This document shows positions 1 to 4,811 of a stretch of 6,018 nucleotides of DNA, one piece after another. Origin of the DNA: a bacterium (GTDB lineage Bacteria > Ratteibacteria > UBA8468); contig DAOVGU010000051.1 in the NCBI GenBank assembly GCA_030672255.1, forward strand, positions 1 through 6,018, read 5' to 3'. Positions within the stretch are counted from its first letter, which is position 1, and each line of letters begins with the position of its first letter. The translations under genes and the position numbers were made by a program. Below the pieces are notes generated by a model. The model was not told the origin of the DNA and did not search any database. It saw nothing but the letters and a program-made list of their open reading frames with translations.

Positions 1-14
1 TAGCCCGAAACATT

Positions 15-41
15 AGATTCCTGTTTCCACAGGAATGACAA
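15..41 (+). repeat. GATTCC...GGAATGACA hairpin repeat, copy 1
   Basis: Perfect 8-bp stem ATTCCTGT (17-24) / ACAGGAAT (29-36) with a TTCC loop, followed by GACAA. The 27-nt unit matches the reverse complement of 4687-4713 at 26 of 27 positions. It belongs to the same family as 103-132 and 4717-4746, whose stems read ATTCCCGC/GCGGGAAT: sequence changes in one arm are matched in the other. No T-run follows, so it is not a classical intrinsic terminator. Function unknown; probably a dispersed intergenic palindrome. Confidence 0.8.
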
Positions 42-48
42 AATGTGT

Positions 49-71
49 TGTAGTAGCAAAGCTTGCTTTGC
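49..71 (+). repeat. GTAG-anchored REP-like hairpin, copy 1
   Basis: TGTAGTA leader followed by a hairpin with arms GCAAAGC (56-62) and GCTTTGC (65-71) and a 2-nt centre. It matches the reverse complement of 151-173 at 22 of 23 positions, so the two copies form an inverted pair around 72-150. The GTAG tetranucleotide just 5' of a small hairpin is the layout of REP sequences handled by RAYT (TnpA-REP) transposases. Assignment to that class is inferred, as no transposase is in the window. Confidence 0.75.
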
Positions 72-74
72 TTA

Positions 75-97
75 TGTAGTGGCAGAGTGGACTCTGC
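75..97 (+). repeat. GTAG-anchored REP-like hairpin, copy 2
   Basis: The same TGTAGTG leader precedes a hairpin with different arms, GCAGAGT (82-88) and ACTCTGC (91-97), around GG. The leader is constant while the stem has changed on both sides and still pairs, which points to selection or a copying mechanism that preserves the palindrome rather than its sequence. Confidence 0.75.
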
Positions 98-102
98 TTT
101 AT

Positions 103-132
103 TGTCATTCCCGCAGTTAGTTAGCGGGAATC
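103..132 (-). repeat. GATTCC...GGAATGACA hairpin repeat, copy 2
   Basis: Stem ATTCCCGC (107-114) / GCGGGAAT (124-131) with a 9-nt loop containing AGTTAGTTA. The 30-nt unit equals the reverse complement of 4717-4746 except at one position, so it is a dispersed repeat in opposite orientation on the other side of the gene cluster. Confidence 0.8.
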
Positions 133-150
133 TAATTTATAGCAAATCAG

Positions 151-173
151 GCAAAGCAAGCTTTGCCACTACA
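151..173 (-). repeat. GTAG-anchored REP-like hairpin, copy 3 (inverted)
   Basis: Reverse-strand copy: arms GCAAAGC (151-157) and GCTTTGC (160-166) followed by CACTACA, the complement of the TGTAGTG leader. With 49-71 it makes a BIME-like inverted pair that could fold into a longer stem spanning 49-173. Confidence 0.75.
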
Positions 174-188
174 TAGACAAAATAAATA

Positions 189-211
189 TGTAGTGGTCGA
201 GCTTGCTCGAC
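189..211 (+). repeat. GTAG-anchored REP-like hairpin, copy 4
   Basis: TGTAGTG leader, then arms GTCGAGC (196-202) and GCTCGAC (205-211) around TT. The leader is conserved and the stem sequence is again distinct from the other copies but fully complementary. Confidence 0.75.
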
Positions 212-219
212 TGGTAGTT

Positions 220-266
220 GCCGTCCCTGCGGTGATTCCTGCTTTCGCAGGAAGGGATTACTCGGC
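220..266 (+). repeat. Imperfect long hairpin, degenerate GATTCC repeat
   Basis: Inner stem TTCCTGC (236-242) / GCAGGAA (247-253) with a TTTC loop, extended by TCCCT (224-228) / AGGGA (253-257, sharing its first base with the inner arm) and GCCG (220-223) / CGGC (263-266) with unpaired bases between. The inner part resembles the GATTCC...GGAAT repeats but the GACA tail is replaced. A GTAG lies just before it at 214-217. It is the last repeat before the first gene and could affect the leader mRNA; that role is not demonstrated. Confidence 0.5.
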
Positions 267-275
267 TAATTTAGT

Positions 276-295
276 TTTTTGAAATATTTCAAAAA
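276..295. promoter_or_regulatory. Perfect 20-bp AT-rich palindrome before the PGK-like gene
   Basis: TTTTT-GAAAT-ATTTC-AAAAA is a perfect palindrome ending 15 nt before the ATG at 311. It could be an operator for a dimeric regulator, or a weak hairpin next to the ribosome binding site. It lacks a GC-rich stem, so a terminator is less likely, although the T-run on each strand would permit a weak bidirectional one. I could not identify convincing -35/-10 boxes nearby. Confidence 0.4.
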
Positions 296-310
296 GGTCA
301 TAGAGGTGAA

Positions 311-1543
311 ATGATTGCTGGTATTAAGACTCTGGATGACATAGAGGTAAGTGGGAAGACAGTGCTCTTGCGGGTGGATATAAACTGTCCCATAGATACA
401 GAAACAAAAAGGATAAAGGATGATACCCGCATCAGAAGGAGCCTGCCTACCATTAAGGAACTTTCTGAAAAGAAGGCCAAAATTGTTATCTTGGCTCACC
501 AGGCTGACCCTCTTGATTATCAGAATTTCACATCTCTGAGAGAACATTCTCAAATCTTAGCAAAACTCTTAGGCAAAAAGATAGAATTTATCGATGATGT
601 CGTTGGACCTGCGGCCAGAGAAGCAATAAAGAGTTTAAAGGATGGTGAAATCCTTCTCCTGGAAAATATCCGCTATCTGACCGAGGAGACAATAATCTTT
701 GAAAAGGAGGTAGGACTTTCTCCCGAAGAGCAGAGCAGAACCCTTTTGCCGCAGAAATTAGCCCCTTTGGCCGATCTGTATATCTGCGATGCCTTTGCCT
801 GTGTGCATCGAGCTGAACCTTCCCTGGTAGGTCTTCCTCTAATTTTGCCCTCTGGTTGTGGGAGACTTTTTGAGGAGGAACTGAAAGCGCTCTCTGCCGT
901 TGTAAAGCAACCAAAACGTCCTTGTATATTTATCTTAGGGGGAGCGAAGATTCTGGATGCTTTTAAGATGATGAAAAAGAGCTTAGAGAAAGGGATTGCC
1001 GATAAGGTTTTAACCGCTGGCCTTGTAGGTGAAATTATGCTAAAGGCCAAAGGTTATACCCTCGGAGAGCCAAGTGAAGAACTCATCAGAAAGAAAAACC
1101 TCACCTCTTTTATAAACACGGCGAAAGATATTCTTGGGGAATATAAAGATAAGGTGCTATTTCCTGAGGATGTAGCTACTACTAATGGAGGTCGTTTAGA
1201 ATTTAGTATAGAAGAACTTCCCTTAGATAAACTTATTACCGATATCGGAACAAAAACTGTTGGTAAATATAAGGAGATAATTAAAAAGGCGGCTACCATA
1301 TTCATCAATGGTCCTGCCGGAGTATATGAAGAGAAAAACTCAGAAAAAGGAACTAAGGAAATTTGGCAAACGGTAGGAGAAAACAAAACATTTTCGGTAG
1401 TTGGAGGAGGAGATACTATCTCTGCATGTAAAAGGTTTAAGGTAGAAGATAAAGTCTCTTATATCTCTACGGCAGGTGGAGGATTAATAAGATATTTGTC
1501 AGGGGAAAAATTACCGGTTATCGAAGCGCTTAAACATAAGTAA
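311..1543 (+). CDS. Divergent archaeal-type phosphoglycerate kinase homologue
   Basis: A 410-residue, full-length PGK fold. Canonical PGK transfers phosphate between ATP and the carboxylate of 3-phosphoglycerate. Visible family residues are R21, D23 and N25 in RVDINCP, R40 in DDTRIR, H63, R121 in LLENIR, HRAEPSLVG (R167), the catalytic-type lysine K213 in GGAK, NGPAGVYE (333-340), GGGDT (365-369) and a C-terminal STAGGG (386-391). The style (ILAHQ, HRAEPSLVG, FINGPAGV, LPVIEAL) is that of archaeal PGKs. Two changes stand out: the phosphate-contacting Arg of SHLGRP/HQGRP is Asp66 (AHQADP), and the usual STGGGA loop reads STAGGGL. No other glycolytic gene is adjacent, and ComA and a YeiH carrier lie downstream. 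I infer altered substrate, perhaps 3-sulfolactate, rather than housekeeping glycolysis. The start fits the family N-terminus (IKTLDDIEVSGKTVLLRVD). GAGGTG at 303-308 is unusually close to the ATG, and AAAGG at 293-297 is a more distant alternative. PGK family membership is near certain; substrate is open. Confidence 0.9.
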   Translation: MIAGIKTLDDIEVSGKTVLLRVDINCPIDTETKRIKDDTRIRRSLPTIKELSEKKAKIVILAHQADPLDYQNFTSLREHSQILAKLLGKKIEFIDDVVGPAAREAIKSLKDGEILLLENIRYLTEETIIFEKEVGLSPEEQSRTLLPQKLAPLADLYICDAFACVHRAEPSLVGLPLILPSGCGRLFEEELKALSAVVKQPKRPCIFILGGAKILDAFKMMKKSLEKGIADKVLTAGLVGEIMLKAKGYTLGEPSEELIRKKNLTSFINTAKDILGEYKDKVLFPEDVATTNGGRLEFSIEELPLDKLITDIGTKTVGKYKEIIKKAATIFINGPAGVYEEKNSEKGTKEIWQTVGENKTFSVVGGGDTISACKRFKVEDKVSYISTAGGGLIRYLSGEKLPVIEALKHK

Positions 1544-1559
1544 ATTACATAGGAATTCC

Positions 1560-1693
1560 CCCCCTTCTCATTCCTCTCCGGCCATGCCTCACATCTCGGC
1601 AGGCGTGCTATACGGTGCTCCTTATTCGTCGCACCAGCACCCCTCAAGGAAGGGCTCCCATCCGGTGGATGGGAAAGAGGAGGTAGGTGGGGG
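1560..1693. repeat. Composite palindromic intergenic element
   Basis: The 161-nt gap after the PGK-like gene is nearly filled by this element. A pyrimidine-rich left arm (1560-1577, CCCCC then TTCTCATTCCTCT) and a purine-rich right arm (1676-1693, AGAGGAGG...GGGGG) form an imperfect inverted repeat with 13 of 18 positions complementary. Inside lie the two-hairpin element (1580-1640) and a perfect 7-bp hairpin, CCCATCC (1657-1663) / GGATGGG (1667-1673). The layout is MITE-like, but no target-site duplication was found. The purine arm sits where the next gene's ribosome binding site would be. Confidence 0.5.
1580..1640 (-). repeat. Two-hairpin element with conserved loops, copy 1
   Basis: Read on the minus strand, hairpin 1 has stem GTGCT+GGTGC / GCACC+AGCAC with a 4-nt 3'-side bulge (GTAT) and loop GACGAATAAGGA. 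Hairpin 2 follows with no spacer: stem GCCTGCC / GGCATGGC (one bulged base) and loop GAGATGTGA. The copy at 3755-3820 has the same loops (11 of 12 and 9 of 9 identical), a bulge on the same side and equivalent stems of different sequence. This looks like a structured repeat or RNA motif; I do not recognise it as a named family. Confidence 0.65.
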
Positions 1694-1704
1694 TGTAACT
1701 TAAA

Positions 1705-2796
1705 ATGAATGATAGAATAAAATTTGGGATGATTGGTGTAGGGGGAATGGGTCGGGGCCATCTAAAAGATTCAGAATTGATAGAGGAGGCAGAGGTAGTA
1801 GCCATCGCCGATAACTACCAGAGGAGTTTAGAAGAAGCATCCAAGCTCCTTCCTTCTTCAGTAAAGAAGTTTAAAAGATATGAAGAACTTCTGGATATCA
1901 AGGAAATAGATGCGGTGATCATCAGCACCCCTAACTGTACCCATAGAAAAATAACCGTAGATGCCTTAGAATCTGGAAAGCATGTTTTATGCGAAAAACC
2001 GATGGCCACTACCATCGAAGATTGCGATGAGATGATTGAAGCGGCAAAAAGGAATAAAAAAATTCTTCAAATAGGTCTGGAACTCAGATATGCTGAGCTC
2101 TATCGAAAGATGAGGGAATTAATCAAGAGGGGAGATATTGGAAAAGTTCAGCTAATGTGGTGCAAGGAGTTCAGATGTCCATTTCTCAAGAAGGTAGGTG
2201 ACTGGATATTAAAACAGAAAGAGTCGGGAGGCTCTTTAGTGGAGAAGGATTGCCACCACTTTGACCTCTTTAATTGGATGATTGGCTCTGAGCCAGTTAA
2301 AGTATCCGCCTTTGGTGGGCAGAATGCTGAATATAGAGAGAAAGGCAAATATGCTACCCGAAAAGACAAGGGAACAAAGGTAGATGTTATTGACAATGCC
2401 TGGGTAATTACTGAGTATGAAAATGGGGCAAGAAGCTGCCTGGGACTCTGTTTTTTCTCACCTTATGGGGACAATTTCCTTGAGGTTGGCGCTATCGGAG
2501 ATAATGGGAGATTGGAGAGTTTCTGGAGAGAGAAGGAGAGCCAGATAATTCACTGGTCAAGGAAACGAGCGGATAAAACAGTCTATTCCCTTCCTCGACC
2601 AGACAAACTTCGGAAGCTTGGCCATGGGGGAGCCAGCTATAATGAACTGATAGCCTTTATCGGTTGTATCAAAAATAATAAAAAGCCTTTCGTTGATGGT
2701 AAAATAGGAAAGGAAAGCACCCTTCTTCCCTTAGCCGCCGAAAAGTCTATCAAGGAAAAAAGGATGGTGCGGGTAGGGGAATTAGAAAAGAGATGA
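1705..2796 (+). CDS. Gfo/Idh/MocA-family NAD(P)-dependent oxidoreductase
   Basis: A 363-residue enzyme, typical length for the family. An N-terminal Rossmann domain has GVGGMG (11-16) for dinucleotide binding, STPNCTH (74-80) and the hallmark CEKP (96-99). The C-terminal catalytic domain has GGSLVEKDCHHFDLFNWMIG (175-194), matching the usual GGxxxDxxxHxxD segment with Glu180 in the first acidic position, His184 and Asp187. Members oxidise or reduce sugars, inositols and related polyols, and some use NAD transiently for glycosidic cleavage. Substrate cannot be read from sequence; the sulfonate neighbourhood suggests a sulfosugar, sulfolactaldehyde or sulfolactate-type substrate (inference). 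The ATG lies directly before the Rossmann strand (KFGMIG). The ribosome site is poor: AGAGGAGGT at 1676-1684 is too distant and GGTGGGGGTG at 1686-1694 is G-rich but atypical. The stop overlaps the next gene by ATGA, so the two are probably translated together. Confidence 0.88.
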   Translation: MNDRIKFGMIGVGGMGRGHLKDSELIEEAEVVAIADNYQRSLEEASKLLPSSVKKFKRYEELLDIKEIDAVIISTPNCTHRKITVDALESGKHVLCEKPMATTIEDCDEMIEAAKRNKKILQIGLELRYAELYRKMRELIKRGDIGKVQLMWCKEFRCPFLKKVGDWILKQKESGGSLVEKDCHHFDLFNWMIGSEPVKVSAFGGQNAEYREKGKYATRKDKGTKVDVIDNAWVITEYENGARSCLGLCFFSPYGDNFLEVGAIGDNGRLESFWREKESQIIHWSRKRADKTVYSLPRPDKLRKLGHGGASYNELIAFIGCIKNNKKPFVDGKIGKESTLLPLAAEKSIKEKRMVRVGELEKR

Positions 2797-3773
2797 TTAA
2801 GAAGGCTATTCAGATTTTAAGATTAAAAATTGGCCTTTTGTCCAACAAAGAGGAGCTTTTGCCAAAGTTACCCTTAAAGACTGAATATGAATCATTGCTA
2901 ACCGATTTTCACCAGGTTAAGGAAATAGAATTTTCTGATAACTTAGATGCCTATCTAAAAATTAATGATGATGAGAAAATCCTGCCAAAACTGAAGATTA
3001 GTTCAGAGGAAATAGTTGCTACGGGATTCTTCTCTGAATTAACTAAAAATACCAGTGACTTAAGATATAGTCTCTTTGGTAATGAGGGGCTTCTCTTCCG
3101 CTATGCCCTGATGCTCTTAGAGGAAAGATATCGCATCTATAGTTTTCATGCCTGTAGTATGTACGATGAAAAGAATAATCGGCTTTTCATCGGTTGCGGC
3201 CCCGCGGGTAGCGGGAAGACCTGTTTGATTATGAAAGGATTGGAGTTGGGGCTGAAGTTATTCTCTACCGAGATGACCCATTTTGAAATTGGAAAGGAGG
3301 TGAAATTCTATAAAGGCTCGCTGGTGGATAATATCAGAATAGGCAACCTTAAATATAGCTATCCCGCTCTTCTCAAGAAACTGAATTTGAGATTTCCTGA
3401 GACCAGAGATGAGTGGGGAAAGAAGATCGCCGTTAATCTGGGGAAGTTTGAGACTTCCTTTGATGAGATTAGCAATTGCCAGGTTATTATTATTCTGCCT
3501 CATATTGAGGAAGGTCGCGAAAAAGTCTATCTCTCAGAAGTGAAGGATGAGAGAACGATAATAAAAAATCTCTTTGATAATGCTAGCGAAAAAATTGGAG
3601 GCGAAGTTTTACTTTATGAATCGATTCCGGTGGGGGGATTGGATAATCCTCTTTCGCGAAGGAGACGTCTGGATAGTATCCATCTTTTTCTGAAAAAGGG
3701 TAAAATTAACAGAGTAGTAAAGGTAGTAGCAGGATCACAAAATTGTTGGGATGGGACGCTGTGCGACGAGTAA
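2793..3773 (+). CDS. HPr kinase-like P-loop protein, function unknown
   Basis: A 326-residue soluble protein. The N-terminal third (1-110) has no motif I recognise. From about residue 115 it resembles the catalytic domain of HPr kinase/phosphorylase-like proteins: YSFHACSM, a strand, the P-loop GPAGSGKT (136-143), then LELGLKLFSTEMTHFEI (150-166), where HPr kinases have G-hydrophobic-LSDD. The acidic pair is thus replaced by STE, and the C-terminal HPrK signature is not visible, so it is unlikely to be a genuine HPr kinase. VIIILPHIEEG (231-241) is a hydrophobic strand and RRRR (289-292) a basic patch. The ATG overlaps the upstream stop (ATGA), tying it to the Gfo/Idh gene. The last residues, GTLCDE, and the TAA are encoded by the repeat at 3755-3820, so the native C-terminus may have been altered. 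It could be a small-molecule kinase (sulfolactate is an attractive but untested substrate; HPrK and PEP carboxykinase share a fold) or a regulator. Confidence 0.8.
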   Translation: MIKKAIQILRLKIGLLSNKEELLPKLPLKTEYESLLTDFHQVKEIEFSDNLDAYLKINDDEKILPKLKISSEEIVATGFFSELTKNTSDLRYSLFGNEGLLFRYALMLLEERYRIYSFHACSMYDEKNNRLFIGCGPAGSGKTCLIMKGLELGLKLFSTEMTHFEIGKEVKFYKGSLVDNIRIGNLKYSYPALLKKLNLRFPETRDEWGKKIAVNLGKFETSFDEISNCQVIIILPHIEEGREKVYLSEVKDERTIIKNLFDNASEKIGGEVLLYESIPVGGLDNPLSRRRRLDSIHLFLKKGKINRVVKVVAGSQNCWDGTLCDE

Positions 3774-3820
3774 GGAGCACGAGATAGCGTCGGGTGCGAG
3801 ATGTGAGCACCCTGACCGAC
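3755..3820 (+). repeat. Two-hairpin element with conserved loops, copy 2
   Basis: Hairpin 1: GACGCT (3755-3760)+GTGC, loop GACGAGTAAGGA (3765-3776), GCAC, 5-nt bulge GAGAT, AGCGTC (3786-3791). Hairpin 2 abuts it: GGGTGC (3792-3797), loop GAGATGTGA (3798-3806), GCACCC (3807-3812). Loops match the minus-strand copy at 1580-1640, while stems differ with pairing kept. Its 5' part overlaps the end of the upstream gene by 19 nt and supplies that gene's stop. The 20-nt core 3761-3780 is complementary to 1615-1634 at 19 of 20 positions. Confidence 0.7.
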
Positions 3821-3825
3821 GACTG

Positions 3826-3833
3826 AAAGGAGG
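3826..3833 (+). promoter_or_regulatory. Shine-Dalgarno site of the ComA-family gene
   Basis: AAAGGAGG lies 8 nt before the ATG at 3842, close to ideal and much stronger than the sites of the first three genes. It fixes the start and suggests this gene is highly translated. Confidence 0.85.
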
Positions 3834-3841
3834 AGACAATT

Positions 3842-4645
3842 ATGAGAGCATGGGAAGGAGTATTTAGATTTCCGGTAGAAGGAAGAAGTAAAAAGCCAAG
3901 AAAGACCGGCTTTACGATGATTCTGGATAAGGGTTTGGGGATTGAGGAGACAAAGGACCTGATAAAGACATCCTCGGAATGGATTGACAATATTAAACTT
4001 AGTTTTGGCACCTCTGCCTTTTATGATGAGGAACTCTTAAAGGAGAAAAATAGAATCATCAGAGAATCTGGGGTGGAAGTGATGCCGGGAGGCACCTTCT
4101 TAGAGGTAGCCATCTGGCAGAAAGCCTATGCTCAGTATTTAGAAAGAGCAAAGAAATTGGGATTTACCACGATTGAGGTCTCCGATGGCACAATCCAGAT
4201 AGACTTGAAGGAAAGAAGAGAGATCATAAGAAAAGCACTCGATGCCGGTTTTAAGGTAATCTCTGAAGTGGGCAAGAAAGACCCTAATGAAAAAGTAGCC
4301 GTTTCTTTAATGCATCAGGAGATTGCCGCCGATTTAGAGTCCGGCGCTTTCAAGGTGATTGTGGAAGCAAGAGAGGCTGGTAAAGGGGTGGGAATCTACG
4401 ATAAGGAGGGAAAGGTCAAGGAGGATGAGATAGATGGAATAGTCTCCGGAGTAAAAGACACCGATAAACTAATCTGGGAGGCTCCCATCAAGAATCAGCA
4501 GCAGCATTTAATTGTTCGTTTTGGGGTTAATGTAAGTTTGGGTAATATCCCTCCGGCAGATATTCTGGCTTTGGAGGCCTTGCGTCAAGGCTTAAGAGGG
4601 GACACCCTAAAGAAGGCCTACCTTAAAAATAAAGACTGGGGGTAG
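3842..4645 (+). CDS. comA: Phosphosulfolactate synthase (ComA family)
   Basis: A 267-residue TIM-barrel enzyme, slightly longer than archaeal ComA (about 250). The family adds sulfite to phosphoenolpyruvate, giving (2R)-2-phospho-3-sulfolactate, the first step of one coenzyme M route and of bacterial sulfolactate formation. Conserved blocks run in order along the whole protein: LDKG (28-31), IKLSFGTSA (51-59), MPGGT (81-85), IEVSDG (111-116), SEVGKK (141-146), EAREAGKGVGIYD (175-187), EAPIKNQQ (213-220) and LRQGLRGDT (247-255). These correspond closely to archaeal ComA, including the lysines and acidic residues near the PEP/Mg2+ site. No ComB phosphatase, ComC dehydrogenase or sulfopyruvate decarboxylase is in this window, so classical coenzyme M synthesis is not supported here. 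The product may feed the neighbouring kinase- and oxidoreductase-like enzymes, or the reaction may run towards PEP plus sulfite. The gene follows the HPrK-like gene by 68 nt and has its own strong ribosome site. Confidence 0.93.
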   Translation: MRAWEGVFRFPVEGRSKKPRKTGFTMILDKGLGIEETKDLIKTSSEWIDNIKLSFGTSAFYDEELLKEKNRIIRESGVEVMPGGTFLEVAIWQKAYAQYLERAKKLGFTTIEVSDGTIQIDLKERREIIRKALDAGFKVISEVGKKDPNEKVAVSLMHQEIAADLESGAFKVIVEAREAGKGVGIYDKEGKVKEDEIDGIVSGVKDTDKLIWEAPIKNQQQHLIVRFGVNVSLGNIPPADILALEALRQGLRGDTLKKAYLKNKDWG

Positions 4646-4654
4646 GTAAGTTAA

Positions 4655-4679
4655 GCGAGGCTAAAAGCCTCGCACTACA
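4655..4679 (-). repeat. GTAG-anchored REP-like hairpin, copy 5 (inverted)
   Basis: Arms GCGAGGCT (4655-4662) and AGCCTCGC (4666-4673) with an AAA loop, followed by ACTACA, the complement of the TGTAGT leader. It sits 9 nt after the ComA stop, where a terminator might be expected, but no T-run follows on the + strand. It pairs in inverted orientation with 4749-4773. Confidence 0.75.
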
Positions 4680-4686
4680 TTCAATC

Positions 4687-4713
4687 TTGTCATTCCTGTG
4701 AAAACAGGAATCT
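4687..4713 (-). repeat. GATTCC...GGAATGACA hairpin repeat, copy 3
   Basis: Stem ATTCCTGT (4692-4699) / ACAGGAAT (4704-4711) with a GAAA loop. It is the reverse complement of 15-41 with a single mismatch over 27 nt. Confidence 0.8.
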
Positions 4714-4716
4714 ATG

Positions 4717-4746
4717 GATTCCCGCTAACTAACGGCGGGAATGACA
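4717..4746 (+). repeat. GATTCC...GGAATGACA hairpin repeat, copy 4
   Basis: Stem ATTCCCGC (4718-4725) / GCGGGAAT (4735-4742), loop containing TAACTAACG. It is the reverse complement of 103-132 with a single mismatch over 30 nt. Copies 3 and 4 lie side by side between two GTAG hairpins, a composite block like the one at 15-173. Confidence 0.8.
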
Positions 4747-4748
4747 AC

Positions 4749-4773
4749 TGTAGTGCGAACCTTTAAGGTTCGC
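4749..4773 (+). repeat. GTAG-anchored REP-like hairpin, copy 6
   Basis: TGTAGT leader, then arms GCGAACCTT (4755-4763) and AAGGTTCGC (4765-4773) with a single-base centre, the longest perfect stem of the family in this window. It ends 24 nt before the ribosome binding site of the transporter gene. Confidence 0.75.
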
Positions 4774-4797
4774 TAATCGGCTTAAAAGAGAAAATAG

Positions 4798-4804
4798 AAG
4801 GAGG
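4798..4804 (+). promoter_or_regulatory. Shine-Dalgarno site of the YeiH-family gene
   Basis: AAGGAGG lies 7 nt before the ATG at 4812, a near-consensus site that fixes the start of the transporter. Confidence 0.85.
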
Positions 4805-4811
4805 AAAAGAG

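Noticed and set aside
1..266. Possible CRISPR array in the repeat-rich left end
   Set aside because: Repeat units are hairpins of several kinds, in both orientations and with irregular spacing; there is no constant repeat with unique spacers of even length and no cas gene.
311..1543. Housekeeping glycolytic pgk
   Set aside because: Kept only as a family-level call: no gap, tpi or eno neighbour, a phosphate-site Arg replaced by Asp, and a sulfonate-type context argue against simply naming it pgk.
1459..1761. Minus-strand open frame across the 1544-1704 gap
   Set aside because: It overlaps the end of one real gene and the start of another, and its sequence comes from the palindromic element; it shows no recognisable protein motif.
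3706..4011. Minus-strand open frame across the 3774-3841 gap
   Set aside because: It lies antisense to two genes and the repeat, with low-complexity Ser/Leu-rich translation and no motif.
3842..4645. Coenzyme M biosynthesis operon
   Set aside because: Only the ComA step is present; the phosphatase, sulfolactate dehydrogenase and sulfopyruvate decarboxylase or bacterial Xcb-type partners are not in the window.
4655..4673. Intrinsic terminator after the ComA gene
   Set aside because: The stem is good, but what follows is CACTACATTC with no T-run, and it belongs to the dispersed GTAG-hairpin family; at most it might act as a weak terminator.
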